The notes under the pieces: model-generated
Database searches by the model: none
What the model was told of the DNA's origin: nothing
Seen by the model: only the letters and a program-made list of their open reading frames with translations
Position numbers and translations under genes: made by a program
Origin: Toxoplasma gondii ME49
Lineage: Eukaryota > Apicomplexa > Conoidasida > Eucoccidiorida > Sarcocystidae
Length of the DNA stretch: 64,000 nucleotides
Assembly (NCBI RefSeq): GCF_000006565.2
Contig: NC_031468.1
Span: forward strand, 806,001 to 870,000
Reading direction: 5' to 3'
Part shown: positions 49,067 through 60,543 of the stretch, piece after piece
Layout of the letters: the number at the start of each line of letters is the position of its first letter
How positions within the stretch are numbered: the stretch's first letter is position 1

Positions 49067-49691
49067 ATGTCGATGAAACATAACCTGTTCTGTCGTAAAT
49101 CCCTGATGCGTAGATACATCCTCGATCATGTTACTGTTCTCTTCTCTTGTCTCCTCCGAACGTTTGTCTTTTTCAAACTCGCTGCTCTAGTTGGTGGCTT
49201 GAGAATTGTCAGTCGTGCCTTTACACTTCCAATTCAAACTTCATTTCTGCTTTATTTGTTCAGGTCTGCTATGGTCAGGCGTATCCACGGACCCGGTCGA
49301 GAGCAGGCCTCATGGAAGCGGCGTTCTGCCTAAGCTTAGGCCTCCGTCTATTTCTCTGATCGCATCCCCATTTTCTAAAGGAAATAACACAAACGCAGAG
49401 ACGCCCAGCCAGATCCAGACAGTGTCGAGGGACGAGTTTCTTTGCATGTTCGTTGAAACGTTCAATCGAGAGTTTAAAGCTGAAGACGGAGGTCTTCCAG
49501 GGTTGTTTATGGAAGTGGCATTCGATCCCGTAGTGAGCCGGTCAACGTCAATTAACGTATTGAAGAAGCAGATGCGCGCTTTTGCAGATTTAATGGGTGT
49601 GGACGGCCTTGGACCCGATGATGAGCGCCTGAAAACAATACTTGAAGTCTTTTCATCATATCCTGTGACACAGCAAGGACAGTCTGCATGA
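49067..49691 (+). CDS. Possible small two-exon gene, unknown function
   Basis: The supported part is 49264-49691, which follows a pyrimidine-rich AG (ttatttgttcag) and is open for 142 codons to a TGA. Its second half reads like a folded domain: SRDEFLCMFVETFNREF, then LPGLFMEVAFDP, NVLKKQMRAFADLMG and DDERLKTILEVFSSYP, with amphipathic spacing. A minimal first exon at 49067-49094 (MSMKHNLFC) ends in C before GTAAAT and joins in the right phase, giving 151 residues. That first exon is speculative and the true 5' exons may lie elsewhere. I do not recognise the family. It lies head to head with the oocyst-wall-like gene. Confidence 0.38.
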
Positions 49692-51465
49692 TTTCGGGCA
49701 GGAATCAGTACGGCACTGACTCTGTGAAGTGTTTTTCCTGTTCGCGGAGATCAATGAATTACAGAGTGGATTGTCTCCGTTTTCTGTCCGTCATTTCAGT
49801 CACAAGTTATTTTCGGCGACAACAATGACAACGATTATCCCCTGATCTGATTCTCTTATACGAAGACAAGTGGTGAAAGCTGACTGCTAGACCTCTTGAT
49901 AGTTTTGGAAGCTAGCAGTCACCGCACCGGACTAGGCAGAGCAAGTTATTAGTTCTTACATAGCAATCGTGAGAACCGTACCTGCACCCATTGCTGGACT
50001 TCTGCAGGGCAGCGCGACAGTACGAATCGATTGGAAGTAACCCATCACAGAATGCCCGAAATATTCGGAGATACACATTATGGTTCCCTCACGCCCATGG
50101 AGAGACTTTTTTTGCTAAGTTTACAGTGCAGCATCTGACACATTCTTCGAGCAGCTGACTGAGGCTGGTGCTCTCTGACTTCCATTTTCAACCTTCGAAG
50201 AGACATGGAATCGTGTGACTTCCACCCAGCCACTTCCCGCTATTTAACCTTAGCTTAACAGAGCATGCCTATACTGGATCTAGCTGCCGCTTCATCATCT
50301 GATCTGTATTTGCACATCCCTATTGCACACATTTAAAGACACCTCCGTGTAAAGCTCGGCAGATCTTTCTGCACACCCGTCAGCTTTGACCATCCATCTC
50401 TGACACACATTTATAAAAGTGGAGTACGATCCGTGTTTTAAAGCATGCAAACACCTGTGTACACAAAAGAAGAGCGAAAATCGAATGCTGGTGTCACACG
50501 TGCAGGTATTGTCCGGGGCCGTCTCAAGAGAAAAGTATACAACACTTTTCCGTCACAAGCGTTGTTGTGGAAGCCTTTCCCTGGTCGTTTTCGATACTCA
50601 GGTTTGCTGTTTCTTGTGGTACCCATGATCGTCTCGTCTCTTTACAGTTACCACTCTCTTTAAAAGCCAAATTGTTGGCGGGGTTGTCTCTCTTGCAGTT
50701 GCCGTACATTCTGCCTGGAGTTGTGCGAGTTGTCCTCTTTCACTACGACCGATTCCCTCCTCTGGAAGTTTGGTTCTGTTGTCTCTCAAGCACGCTTCAG
50801 CTTTCTACACTGGCATTCTCCCTCGCAAATACCCGGCTACAGCTGAAATAACGAATTCTGCACCGTTTCTGACTGTATTCCTCAATTCGACGTAGACTTT
50901 AACAAAATGTGAGACAACGTACGGCGACTACCAAGCGGTAGCACTCGTTGTGGCGCCTCGGGTGAACGCTTTTCTAGGTTGCGTTGTGCATGCGCTGCGA
51001 TGCTGTCGCTGACGACTGTCTCTCAAGTTTCTTCACGTCTACACGTTTTTCCCCGTATAAAAAAATTTTCTGCAGGATCGTCCAAGACCAACACGCAGTT
51101 AAAACCCGTCTCCCTCCTGTTTCTCCCCTTCTTCTTGCCCCACGTGCGTTTCACCGGCACACAGGAAAGCTGTCTCGCTGCTACCCGCATTCAGGCACGT
51201 TATCCGCGCCGCCGTCCACTCTCGTTTCTTTTCTTTTTGCTTTTTCCATTCAGACTGCATCTTTCTCTGGCTGGAAGTTTGCGCGATTCCTTTTCTCGTC
51301 TCTGTCCGTGCGCTTCTGTGTGCGTTGACTGTTTACTGCAGCGTCTGTGCGCAAAGGGCGTCGTCGCACGCGGCAGGATCTGGGGCTAGGCCAGCGAGTT
51401 TTACCGTTTTTCCTCTCTCTCCTGGTTTCCCGTTTTTTCTGCCGGATTCGCCTCTCAGTCTAACC
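49692..51465. other. Intergenic upstream of UBC9
   Basis: No gene recognised. Open frames at 50419-50851 overlap on both strands and lack features. Positions 51040-51440 are CT-rich and most likely form the UBC9 5' UTR and promoter. Confidence 0.6.
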
Positions 51466-52941
51466 ATGACGACACCCAGCACGTCAGCGTCCTCGCCTAC
51501 CCCGGCAACAGGCGCCTCGAGCAGCCAGTCCGGCTCTCAGTCAGACAAACCAGCCTCTTCATCCCCAACTTCCGGCAATTCTCCTCCCACTTCTTGCTCC
51601 ACATCAAGCGCGACTCCGCCTCCGAGTCTTTCAGCCACGTCGACGATCGCGAGGAAACGTTTGGCTCAAGAACGCGCCGCCTGGCGACGGGACCACCCTC
51701 CCGGGTTTTCAGCCAAGTACGCGCCGATGGCAGATGGTCAAGGCGGCCAAGATATCATGAAGTGGCAGTGCAAAATCCCAGGGAAGAAGGTGAGACGAAG
51801 AGCAGAAGAAATATGCAGAGGATTCTCTTCCTGCCCCTGTTATCTCTCCGTAAAAGAACCACAGCATCTGTAGCTGTACAGCGGTACCACTACATGTTCG
51901 TTCAATTCTCTCACTACCCATGAACGAAGGTACACTTGCAATCGAGCAAACTGTAGAACACCTTGTGGATACACCGTACACGAGACAAACTAGGCTGTGG
52001 ATGACTGCACAACCCAAGGAATGTGACACACTTGTAGCGCACCAGGTCTGCCAGGAAGGGAAACGGGCTGTTGCCACGGAGACGAGGGGCTCCGTTTCCC
52101 GTGTTTCGTTACAGGAGAAGCCGCAGGCGGGGGCCCCTCCGTTTTTCTTTCTGTGTGAGAGGAAACAGCAACCGTGTTGTGCATCTCCATTGCAGTGTGA
52201 AATTAAAAAGTATGCCGGTCCATGTGCCGATTTCAATCTGTCGTTCTCGTCCTGCTGCGTGCTTGCGTTGCGTCCTGCCTTCGCTGCGTCTCAACTTTCT
52301 TCGCTTCCCATAAAACAACGTGTCTCTGTGCTCGGACACCTCCAGGGGAGCATCTGGGAAGGGGGAGAGTACAAGTTGACCATGGATTTCAGTGAGGAGT
52401 ACCCCAGCAAACCGCCGAAGTGCAAGTTCAACCCCGTGCTCTTCCACCCGAACGTTTACCCCTCGGGCACTGTCTGTCTTTCTATTTTGAGTGAAGACGA
52501 AGACTGGAAGCCTTCTATCACAATCAAACAGATTCTGCTTGGAATTCAAGTAAGCAAGCGTCGAGACTGGAGATAACCAGCCACCACGCTCCTGGTCCAG
52601 TGACCGTAGAAGCAAGTGAATCAGGTGGCGACTTAATCTGACCCGTTCAAGTTTCTGTATAAGCGTTATTTTAGGAGAGCAGAGGGGTTGCTGTGATATC
52701 CAGTGTCTTTAGGTTGATGTGCACATGTTGGTTTCTTCTTGTTTCTTGGGCTTTTGTTCGCACCATTCCGTGGCGATGCTTCTGTGTCCCTCCTGCCGCC
52801 CTGTTTGCTTAGGATCTCCTAGACAACCCAAATCCGAATTCCCCGGCCCAGGCAGAGCCGTACATGCTGTTCTGTCAAAATCGCGAGGAGTACATCCGGC
52901 GGGTCAAACAACAGGCCCTCAGCATGCGCCCCAGAGACTGA
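51466..52941 (+). CDS. UBC9: SUMO-conjugating enzyme E2 UBC9
   Basis: UBC9 takes SUMO from the E1 and passes it to lysines of target proteins, mostly nuclear. Three exons fit in phase 0: 51466-51789, 52346-52549 and 52813-52941 (218 residues). The core matches along its whole length: [17 protein letters not shown] start, [30 protein letters not shown], the catalytic block [15 protein letters not shown] with active-site Cys, [17 protein letters not shown] and the C-terminal [13 protein letters not shown]. Animal and yeast UBC9 are about 158 residues. This one carries some 60 extra N-terminal residues that are almost all Ser, Thr, Pro and Gly before the first helix. The start ATG has a Kozak-like accATGA context. 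No internal Met lies between it and the core helix, which supports the long form. Confidence 0.97.
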
Positions 52942-54273
52942 CGGAAAAGAAAGCCCGAATGGGGTGGGAATACGGGAACCCGCTCATCAGTCGGGACCCA
53001 TGCACTCAGATGTCAAACAGTGGGGTCTGTTCGATACTCCACATTGAGGGAGCAGAACGACAGTAGGAGAGTGGTAGAGCAGAGAAAAAGAGATTTTTGC
53101 CTCTGAAAGGTAGAGGGACAACAGACAGGGAGGATGCAGTATCAGCCGAAGCCTACGACTAGCCAGCTCGGGCAAGGAAATGCTTTGCCGGTGTCTCGGA
53201 GAAAGGTGAATAGCATATTTTGAGAGAGAGACCGAGGAAGAGAAGATAACGATAAAAAGCGAGTGGGGCCGCGCTTTGAAGCAAAGTGGGAAATCATAGG
53301 GTTGCTATTTGCTGTCAACCGTGAAAACTTCACAAAACTTGGTTTGTGTCGACTGCGGAGGTGGATTTGTGTCCCCGGCCAGTCTGCCGTGGCTTGATTC
53401 GTGTCCAGAAAGAGCCGTTCGCACAAGCGCACATCATTATGTGATACGTTTATTTTCTTGTAGTAAAGCTTCACTTCACTCGAATACATATATTAATGTA
53501 CCTTGTTTTTACCATTGATGTATACCTACCTGCGCATCAAGGCAGCCGCTTGCTGATGTACGTTCCCGTCTGCCCATTCACGTTCTCCCCACGTATGGCG
53601 GTGTCAACGACTTTCGCGTTGTGTATGTCTCTCTTGATGCTTGTCTCTTCGATTGCTGGTTTCTGCATGGCATTTCATGATTGTTCTTCCGACTCACAAA
53701 CAGCTGTCTCGTAGTATCATCAAGACAAGACACTGGATCGACGGGACCGCTGGAGTGCCCCGCTGCGCGACGGCGGTGCTTCGTTTAGCGAAGTGCGGGT
53801 TTCAGGCACAAGGAAACCACGGAACGAGTGTCTGTGGTAGAACAGCTAAACGGATTCCGCATTGCTCAGTTGCTGTCAGGATAAAGAGTATCTTCTGTGC
53901 GAAATATACGCATCAGAGCATGTGCGAAACGCCCTGAGATGTTGTGGACACTGTAAGCTCCGCAAGAGCCGGCGCTATTTTTTCTACCGTTGCTCTGTTT
54001 CGGGACTCTCTGCTCTTTCTGTGGTCTCTCCCCTCTCGCTGATGCCTGCCCCCTAGTACAGCCACGCATGCATCCAGTTCTGTGCACACAGCAACCCAGT
54101 TTTCCTCGTAATAACTCATCGCACGCGGAACTCGACCCCATCTTTCGATGCGAAAGAGAAATAACAGAACAGAGACTGTTGCATCTGGCTTTTACTGGTT
54201 GCTAAGACACACTAAGCCACTTCATCTCCCTTTCCCTTTGTCTACATGCTTGTGCTTCCATCTCTATACGCAT

Positions 54274-54323
<50 letters not shown>

Positions 54324-54812
54324 CACATATATTAGTCAGGTGGCAAGCGAACTGGAAGGAGAGGGAGTGAGCAGAGAACGGGAAGAATGCCGAACGGGAC
54401 AAAGTTGAGGTTTAGAGCAACCGTCAGGTGATCCCAGAAAAAAGCAAGAAAACGAATGAGAGAGACGATAGAAACAGAAAAACATGCAACCAAGATACCC
54501 CAGCTCCACCTCGTGTTCCATCGAGATTTCAGTTCTTCGGCGAACTGCGCCACAGTCAGAAGCGGGGCGGGAAAGATCCTCCCAAAAACGTCATGGCTGC
54601 TTTGGGGCAACATATGCCACCGAGCTTAGACTCATAAAATGTGTCTACACGGGCAACCACCCATCTGCATATATATATATATATATATATGAACAAGACA
54701 CGGTATACAGTGTAAACAAATATGGTGGCTGCAAGCGTCTCGCTGGATCGGGCATGCCTGCCTTGAAGTGGACGAACAGTCCGTGGCTTTTGGCGTCGTT
54801 TCTCAGCAACTT
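52942..54812. other. Intergenic between convergent UBC9 and carrier genes
   Basis: Holds both 3' UTRs. The clearest element is a pure TA run at 54279-54321. Other open frames are short and without domains. Confidence 0.6.
54279..54321. repeat. TA dinucleotide microsatellite
   Basis: About 21 uninterrupted TA units. A second, shorter TA run is at 54669-54690. Both lie in the 3' flank of the carrier gene. Confidence 0.9.
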
Positions 54813-57800
54813 CTAGTTCTTCTTGTTGAGCTGATCCTGGATGGCCTTCCAACCAACCGAAAACACCATTCCCTGAGGACACAGGCAAACGCCGGATGTT
54901 TTAGAAGAGAAAAAAAGCAACGTACAGATAGATGTAGAGCCTCGCACAAATACATCCTACATGGACAAAGACATGTGGCTACAAGCATACCCCTATGCAC
55001 AACAGCACGTCACAAAGCTTTAACCCGTATAAGATGACCAAGCTGTAAGATAAACGAGCGGTATATGGCTGTAGGCATTTCTCTTCATCCATACGTGTAT
55101 CCAGCATCAGGTATACACATGCAAAATAGGAACTTTATAAACATACAGACGCATGTGTGCACATTTGTGTACATAAGAACAGCTACCTTGCGTTCTCTGT
55201 GCTGAAAACGCCAGATTTTACCTGCAATCCGTTGGTGAGAATTCGCGTCCCTAGACCGCGGAAGAAGAGACCGGTGAATCCATCCTTGCTTAGAACTTCA
55301 CGCAGAGTTTGCAGGTAGGTCAGGGGAACCTGCAACCGAAATACAAAACGTCAGTCAAGGAGTCCACGTGCACATACGCATCCATGCGCGTTGCTAATGT
55401 ATGCGCATTCATTTCTTTCAGGAATCTCGTGTGTCGGTCTCAGGTAACTGTGCAGGCAGCACATTCAACATGCTGTATGTGAAGGGGAACATATGCATCT
55501 CGTCCACCTACAACGCCACACACTCCCAAGCATGAACTTACAGATACAGATAAAAACTGGGAGAGAGACTAGCGCGTGCATCGACATGTACGTCTACGTA
55601 GACGCGCACATGCATCTGAAGACGTACATCAAATATATACATACCTGAAGTTTCACAATGACGCATACGTTTGCTTTTCACAGAGGAAATGTCGACCGAC
55701 ACGGTATACCTGTGTTTCGGAGACACCGCCCTCTTCCTTGCCAGTCTGTCGGTCCAGCACATTTGTAAAGGGCCTTACCACAGAGGTTTGCTTCGTCGTC
55801 TTTACCACTCTGATACTGTTTGAACATGTATCACTGACGACGCTGCTCGCAAAGCCGATGAGTGCGTAGCGAACATGCTTGCCATACGCGAACTCGAATT
55901 GGGGGACCGTCTCCGACAGGTAGTTGTGGGTGAAGAACCAGGGGTAATGCCCCACCCATGTCGCACCCATGGCCGCCAGGGACCCGTGGTACAACTTCGA
56001 GACGCCGTGTGTACGCACTGCACAAGGGAAGAATCCAGTGGCAGCTTCATGAAAACGACAGTGCTGGAGAAAAAGCTTCCTCAGGAGTTTCTCCACGATC
56101 AGCTAACTGGTGGAAATGGACACCAGCAGTAGAGACACAAAAAGCGGGACGAGGAAGTCGAGAGGAACGCCGTACGCTTTGGCTACTTTTCTAGCACCAA
56201 TCCAACCACAGTTGTATCCACTTGAGGAATAAAACATGCGAAAGACGCATCTCGATTTCAGAGTTTCTAGAATAGGTTCCAGGATGGACAGGAAAAACAA
56301 ATGATAGCCTGCGAGAGCATCAGCCGTTGCTTCAAAGAAGGGGCTGTTGCTACAGCACAGGCCCTTTGTGCTTCTTCCAAACACAAGTGGCCGTGACCGA
56401 AGTCCGACAGTCGCCGGGTGAGAGCAAGCATTGGCTTGTCCTCGTAAATAAATCGATTCCCACGATTTCACACCTGGCTGTTACATGAGAGACATCTTCT
56501 ACGTGAGCGTGTGGATACAAATAGATATATACATACAGCGCCATAAATGTACATATGCATTGCGTTGATTACGGCCTACCTATCAATCGGCCTATTCATT
56601 GTCTATATACAAGACGTGCTGGTATGGGAGTGCCTATAATTATACACCTCTGTGTCCGCAGACAGGTGGACTCCGCTTCCCTGTCACTCTTACCTTTGTT
56701 GATGAGAACCTTGAGGCCACCTCCGCCCTCAACTTGTTTCGTTGTTTTCCACGCTGCATGCGAGCACAAGGACGCAAGAGAGGAAAAGAAGGAGAACGGA
56801 TGCGTGAAAAAGAGAGAAGCAGAGGGGGAGCGAAAGACAAGCTGTGACAGAACGCAGAGATCGGAGGAAAGGAGAAGCGAGGATGAGAACAAGTAAAGTA
56901 GCAGAAGAAAGGCGGAGGCAACAGAAGAGGCATATAGAACGACAGAAGGCGACACAGGGATTCATAACGAGGTCGACCTTCCTCCGATTGTGGAGATACG
57001 CTCAGAAAGAAACTCCTCCAAACCAATGCCTTCACCTTGCAGTTGACGCTTCAGTCAACATCCTCCCCTCGGACTATGTCATACCACTGCAATGCCGCGA
57101 AGCAACGAGAGGACGGAAATGCGGACCGTTTATCTGTCGGTTCAGACTCACCGTCAATGGGCATGAGGAAAAACCGCCACCCTGCTGCTCCACAAGAAGC
57201 GAGCGCTGTTTTGATGCCAATCGGCAAGTCTTGAGTGCGTGGATTCGCGTCGAGCGCAGCGAGAACACCGACATTTGCCGCAGTGTCTCCAAAGCGGCTG
57301 AGAGGGGACTGCATCAGCGCGGGAAGGAGCCCACAGTAGAAACGCCTCACGCCCCCTGCAAGCACGGACGAGGATCCCCTGATAAAAACAATGATCCATT
57401 CTCCGCTTTCACAAGAGGCATCAAACGTTGTCAAAGCAGCACTACCAGCGGAGTGCAACCGCGTCATAGAGAAACGGCACCTGTCCCTATTCAAGTTCTT
57501 TCCCACCTGTATCAGGAAATGCATCCTTGCACGCCACCTTCTTCAATACATTGACCCATCTGCGCCTACATCTCCAGATGTGCTTCACCGTAGAAGGTAA
57601 ATGTATACATGTGCATTCATATTTATGTGTATATATATACATACATATTTGCGTATTTATTAGGACCGGTATTGTGCTTGGTAACATCAAACACAAGTAT
57701 GCAGCTTTCCCTGCAAAAGTGCAGAGCAAAGGGTGAATGCGTATCATACACTTTGTCTTAGTAGATGGTTTGTCATCCTGCGTACCTTCACGATACAGCT

Positions 57801-58047
57801 TTTTGATCGATCCGAAAGTTGTTCCTCCGTAACGGTACTGGTAGTTCATTGTCGTTCGGAGCCACATGAAGGCGAGGACATTGACAACCTGCGCCGAGGC
57901 GCCAGCAATGCCTCCACGGAAAGCCTGGTCTTTGGAATACATGATGATTTCGAGAGGTGTTTTTGGTTCCGGATTCTTCTTGTTGGCTGTCGCGGGAACA
58001 GCAGCAGACGAGGACGGAGCCAACGACGTTGCAGCAGACGACGCCAT
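54813..58047 (-). CDS. Mitochondrial carrier (SLC25)-like protein with atypical signatures
   Basis: Membrane transporter-like protein of the mitochondrial carrier fold. Six exons fit in phase: 58047-57786, 57355-57152, 56753-56694, 56017-55710, 55329-55222 and 54872-54813 (333 residues, normal for the family at about 300). Three repeats are visible. Each has the family's [EDH]Gxxxxx[FY]xG turn: EGGVRRFYCG, THGVSKLYHG and DGFTGLFFRG. The second has a classic carrier signature, PIDAWKTTKQVEGGGGLK, spanning an exon join. Repeat 1 (NVLAFMWLRTTMNYQ) and repeat 3 (DTCSNSIRVVKTTKQT) lack the usual Pro and acidic residue at the signature kink. The start at MASSAATS is chosen because a Ser/Ala-rich leader precedes the first helix (GGIAGASAQVVNVLAF). 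The frame stays open upstream. Substrate cannot be told from sequence. SRFGDTAAN and VGHYPWFFTHNYL are distinctive blocks that would help place it. Confidence 0.86.
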
Positions 58048-60543
58048 GTTGCACGGTTCGTTGGAGAGGGAGGCGAAGAAGAGGGAGTAGGAGAGGAAAA
58101 CGGAGGGAAAGGTTTCACCTGAAAGAATGTAAGATTTGCCTGGGAGGCAGACCGAACGATAGTAGAGAGGAAGGTCGGCAGGTCGGGGAGTGCGCGCAAG
58201 AGCCGCCAACAACGAAATGAGGGGTAACTGCGGAAACACACACTCCTCCTAATGAGACACAGACGACAAAAGAAAGTGAACGGAAGATGACGGAGCGAAC
58301 GAACAAGAATATTTGCTGGTGCAAAGAATTGCCTTACTGTCTGAACTGGGGCAGACGGTTTCGCCCTCCACATCTATTTTCACTCGTTGCGTGCAAATGC
58401 TCAAAAGAGAGGGAGGGCACACGCGCCGGCAGAATCGAGAACGCCGTTCACTAGTGGGAAGAGTGGCAGAAGGATTTTTGGTGAAAGAGTGAACGCAAAT
58501 TGCAGAATTGCTGTAAAGGCTGTCTTGCCATCTGTTGTCTGTCTGCCGTTGGAGGCCAACTGTCTCGCTTTGCGCAGAGCGAAGGGTGCTGACTAGCAAG
58601 CACGACGAGATACGAACACGGGCCTTCCTCCTCCACAGTAACACAAGGGGAGAAACGCGCTCGTTTCCAAAACAGGCAGACGGCGACAATGAGAAAGCTC
58701 ACTTTTGCTGGTGTGCACAGAGGATGATTCGTTGACTATGAGAATATGCAAAACGGAACGGCTGCAGGTACGCATACAGCCAGCAAAAAGTGAGTGTGCG
58801 CCTTTCCGAGCTGCCACCCTCGGACGACTCCTGAAACATCGAGACACATTATAGACGGCACTTTGGCGGGGTATTTCCTGGCAAAGCTATCTCTTTCTCT
58901 TGTGCCGTGTCCCTTGTACATCTTTCTACTCCAGGGTTTGAGATATTCGCTCCAATATCACGGTGTATTTTCTAGCTAAAAGCGCAGAATATGGAGCGGA
59001 GCACACAGCTTTGAATTACAGCTATGACTTCCTGTTCTTCTGCACCGTCAGACGTTTTCAACTGTAAGGAGTTCCCTACGCAAATGAAGATGCACACGAC
59101 AAATAAAGGCAATCCAGAAAGAGCCTCATTCCTACAGATAAAAATATGGCACTTCTTACGCGCTGCTGGTATGGCCGCCCAAACGCCTGCCCGACCTCAC
59201 TTGTTCAGTTCCCGTGCAGCAACGCGCTGCTGCCCCTTCCCGCCGAACGCAGAGCCACGTTACGGCGGCTTTTTAGACAGGAATGCCGGCAACTAAAGAC
59301 ACTCTCCTCCGCAAAGGAAACACTTGCCTTTACAGCTGAGTTCTGTCACTGTCATCCAGACATTATCACAATGAGCGATCTTGTTGCATAAAGAGGACCC
59401 AGAACCGGTCTCAACTTGCGTTGTGCGTTGACGCAGGTCTCGCTCGACAGCAACGCCCATGGAGTTGTTCTTCCTCGCTCAGCACTTGCAAGTGGCACCG
59501 AGGGTGTTCAGCAGAGTCCAGTTGCCACAAGAGTTTCCTTTCGTAAAAAAGAATGCTTGGCCTTGGTGACTTATGCCTTCTGGGCACGATGCGTTTGCGA
59601 GGCGGCGAAATACAATGAACATCCGGCTCGTGAAAGGAGCTCGCGTCACTTGCTGGGGACGCTGCGCGCAGAGGCCCGACTCGGCATGATGTCGTAAGTG
59701 TACAGAGATCCTCTCCAGCAAATAATACGAGAGAAACTTAAGAATTCTCGCGATGAAGAGAACAGAGAGGAGATACACGTCGACAAGGTCGAAGCGGGCT
59801 GTAGAAACGTGCTGGTTCCTCGCAAGTTACCACACACAATGGTGTGCAGAGAGTCGCAAGGTTGAGCGTCTGCTGATTTCTCGAGCATTCCGCATGCAGA
59901 AATACAGAAGGAGACGTGCCGCCCAGAGGCGCGTCCATTCTGTATATTTGTCTCCCTTAGATGATGGCCGTTTAAGGCTACTTTTATGCAAGCGCCACTG
60001 TGTCAACCTCCGAAGGGGCCAGAAGACGTGAGAGGCGACCACGGCCACGGCAACAACTCCGAAGCGCTTCGGCGCCCACCCAGATATGTGGGAATTGGAG
60101 CGAGTAAAAGACAAGGAGGAAATATAGCGAACCCAAGGGATTGTCTCAGAGTGAAAATGGGTGAAAGGAACGGTTAATCGCTCTTGTTTTCTGCAACAAT
60201 TTCGAGAGGGGAAACAGCGAGAACCGCGAACCCGAGCTGCAATGAGGAAACGGCCCTGTGAAGGTAAATTCCTGCGCTGAGGGCCGGGGCCCCTAGTTTC
60301 ACTTTTTCAGTCCCATTCGCGTTTGCCTCCTGTCCTTCTGTCTCCGTTTTTTGCCGCTCGACTGCCGCGCCTCTCCATCAATTCGCGCAACCGAAGTGGT
60401 TGTGCCTGTCTTGGCTTCGGCTTGCCTCGTTTTTTTCCCTGGATTGTTCACTGTCGGCCTCCACTCTACGTCTGCTTGCTGGCGTCGTTGCTGGCTTGCC
60501 CTTTTATGCTTCTTCAGACTCTTAGTGCTCTTGTGGTAGCCCC
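58048..60543. other. Divergent intergenic region between the carrier and MED18
   Basis: No gene recognised. It holds both 5' flanks. Positions 60300-60540 are CT-rich, as expected for the MED18 5' UTR. Open frames here (for example 59416-59697 plus) have no domain. Confidence 0.6.

Noticed and set aside
56960..57045. Minus-strand segment reading LKRQLQGEGIGLEEFL, like a carrier signature continuation
   Set aside because: A stop precedes it in the same frame and no AG acceptor joins it to the PID codon. The exon at 56753-56694 (AWKTTKQVEGGGG) fits phase and family exactly.
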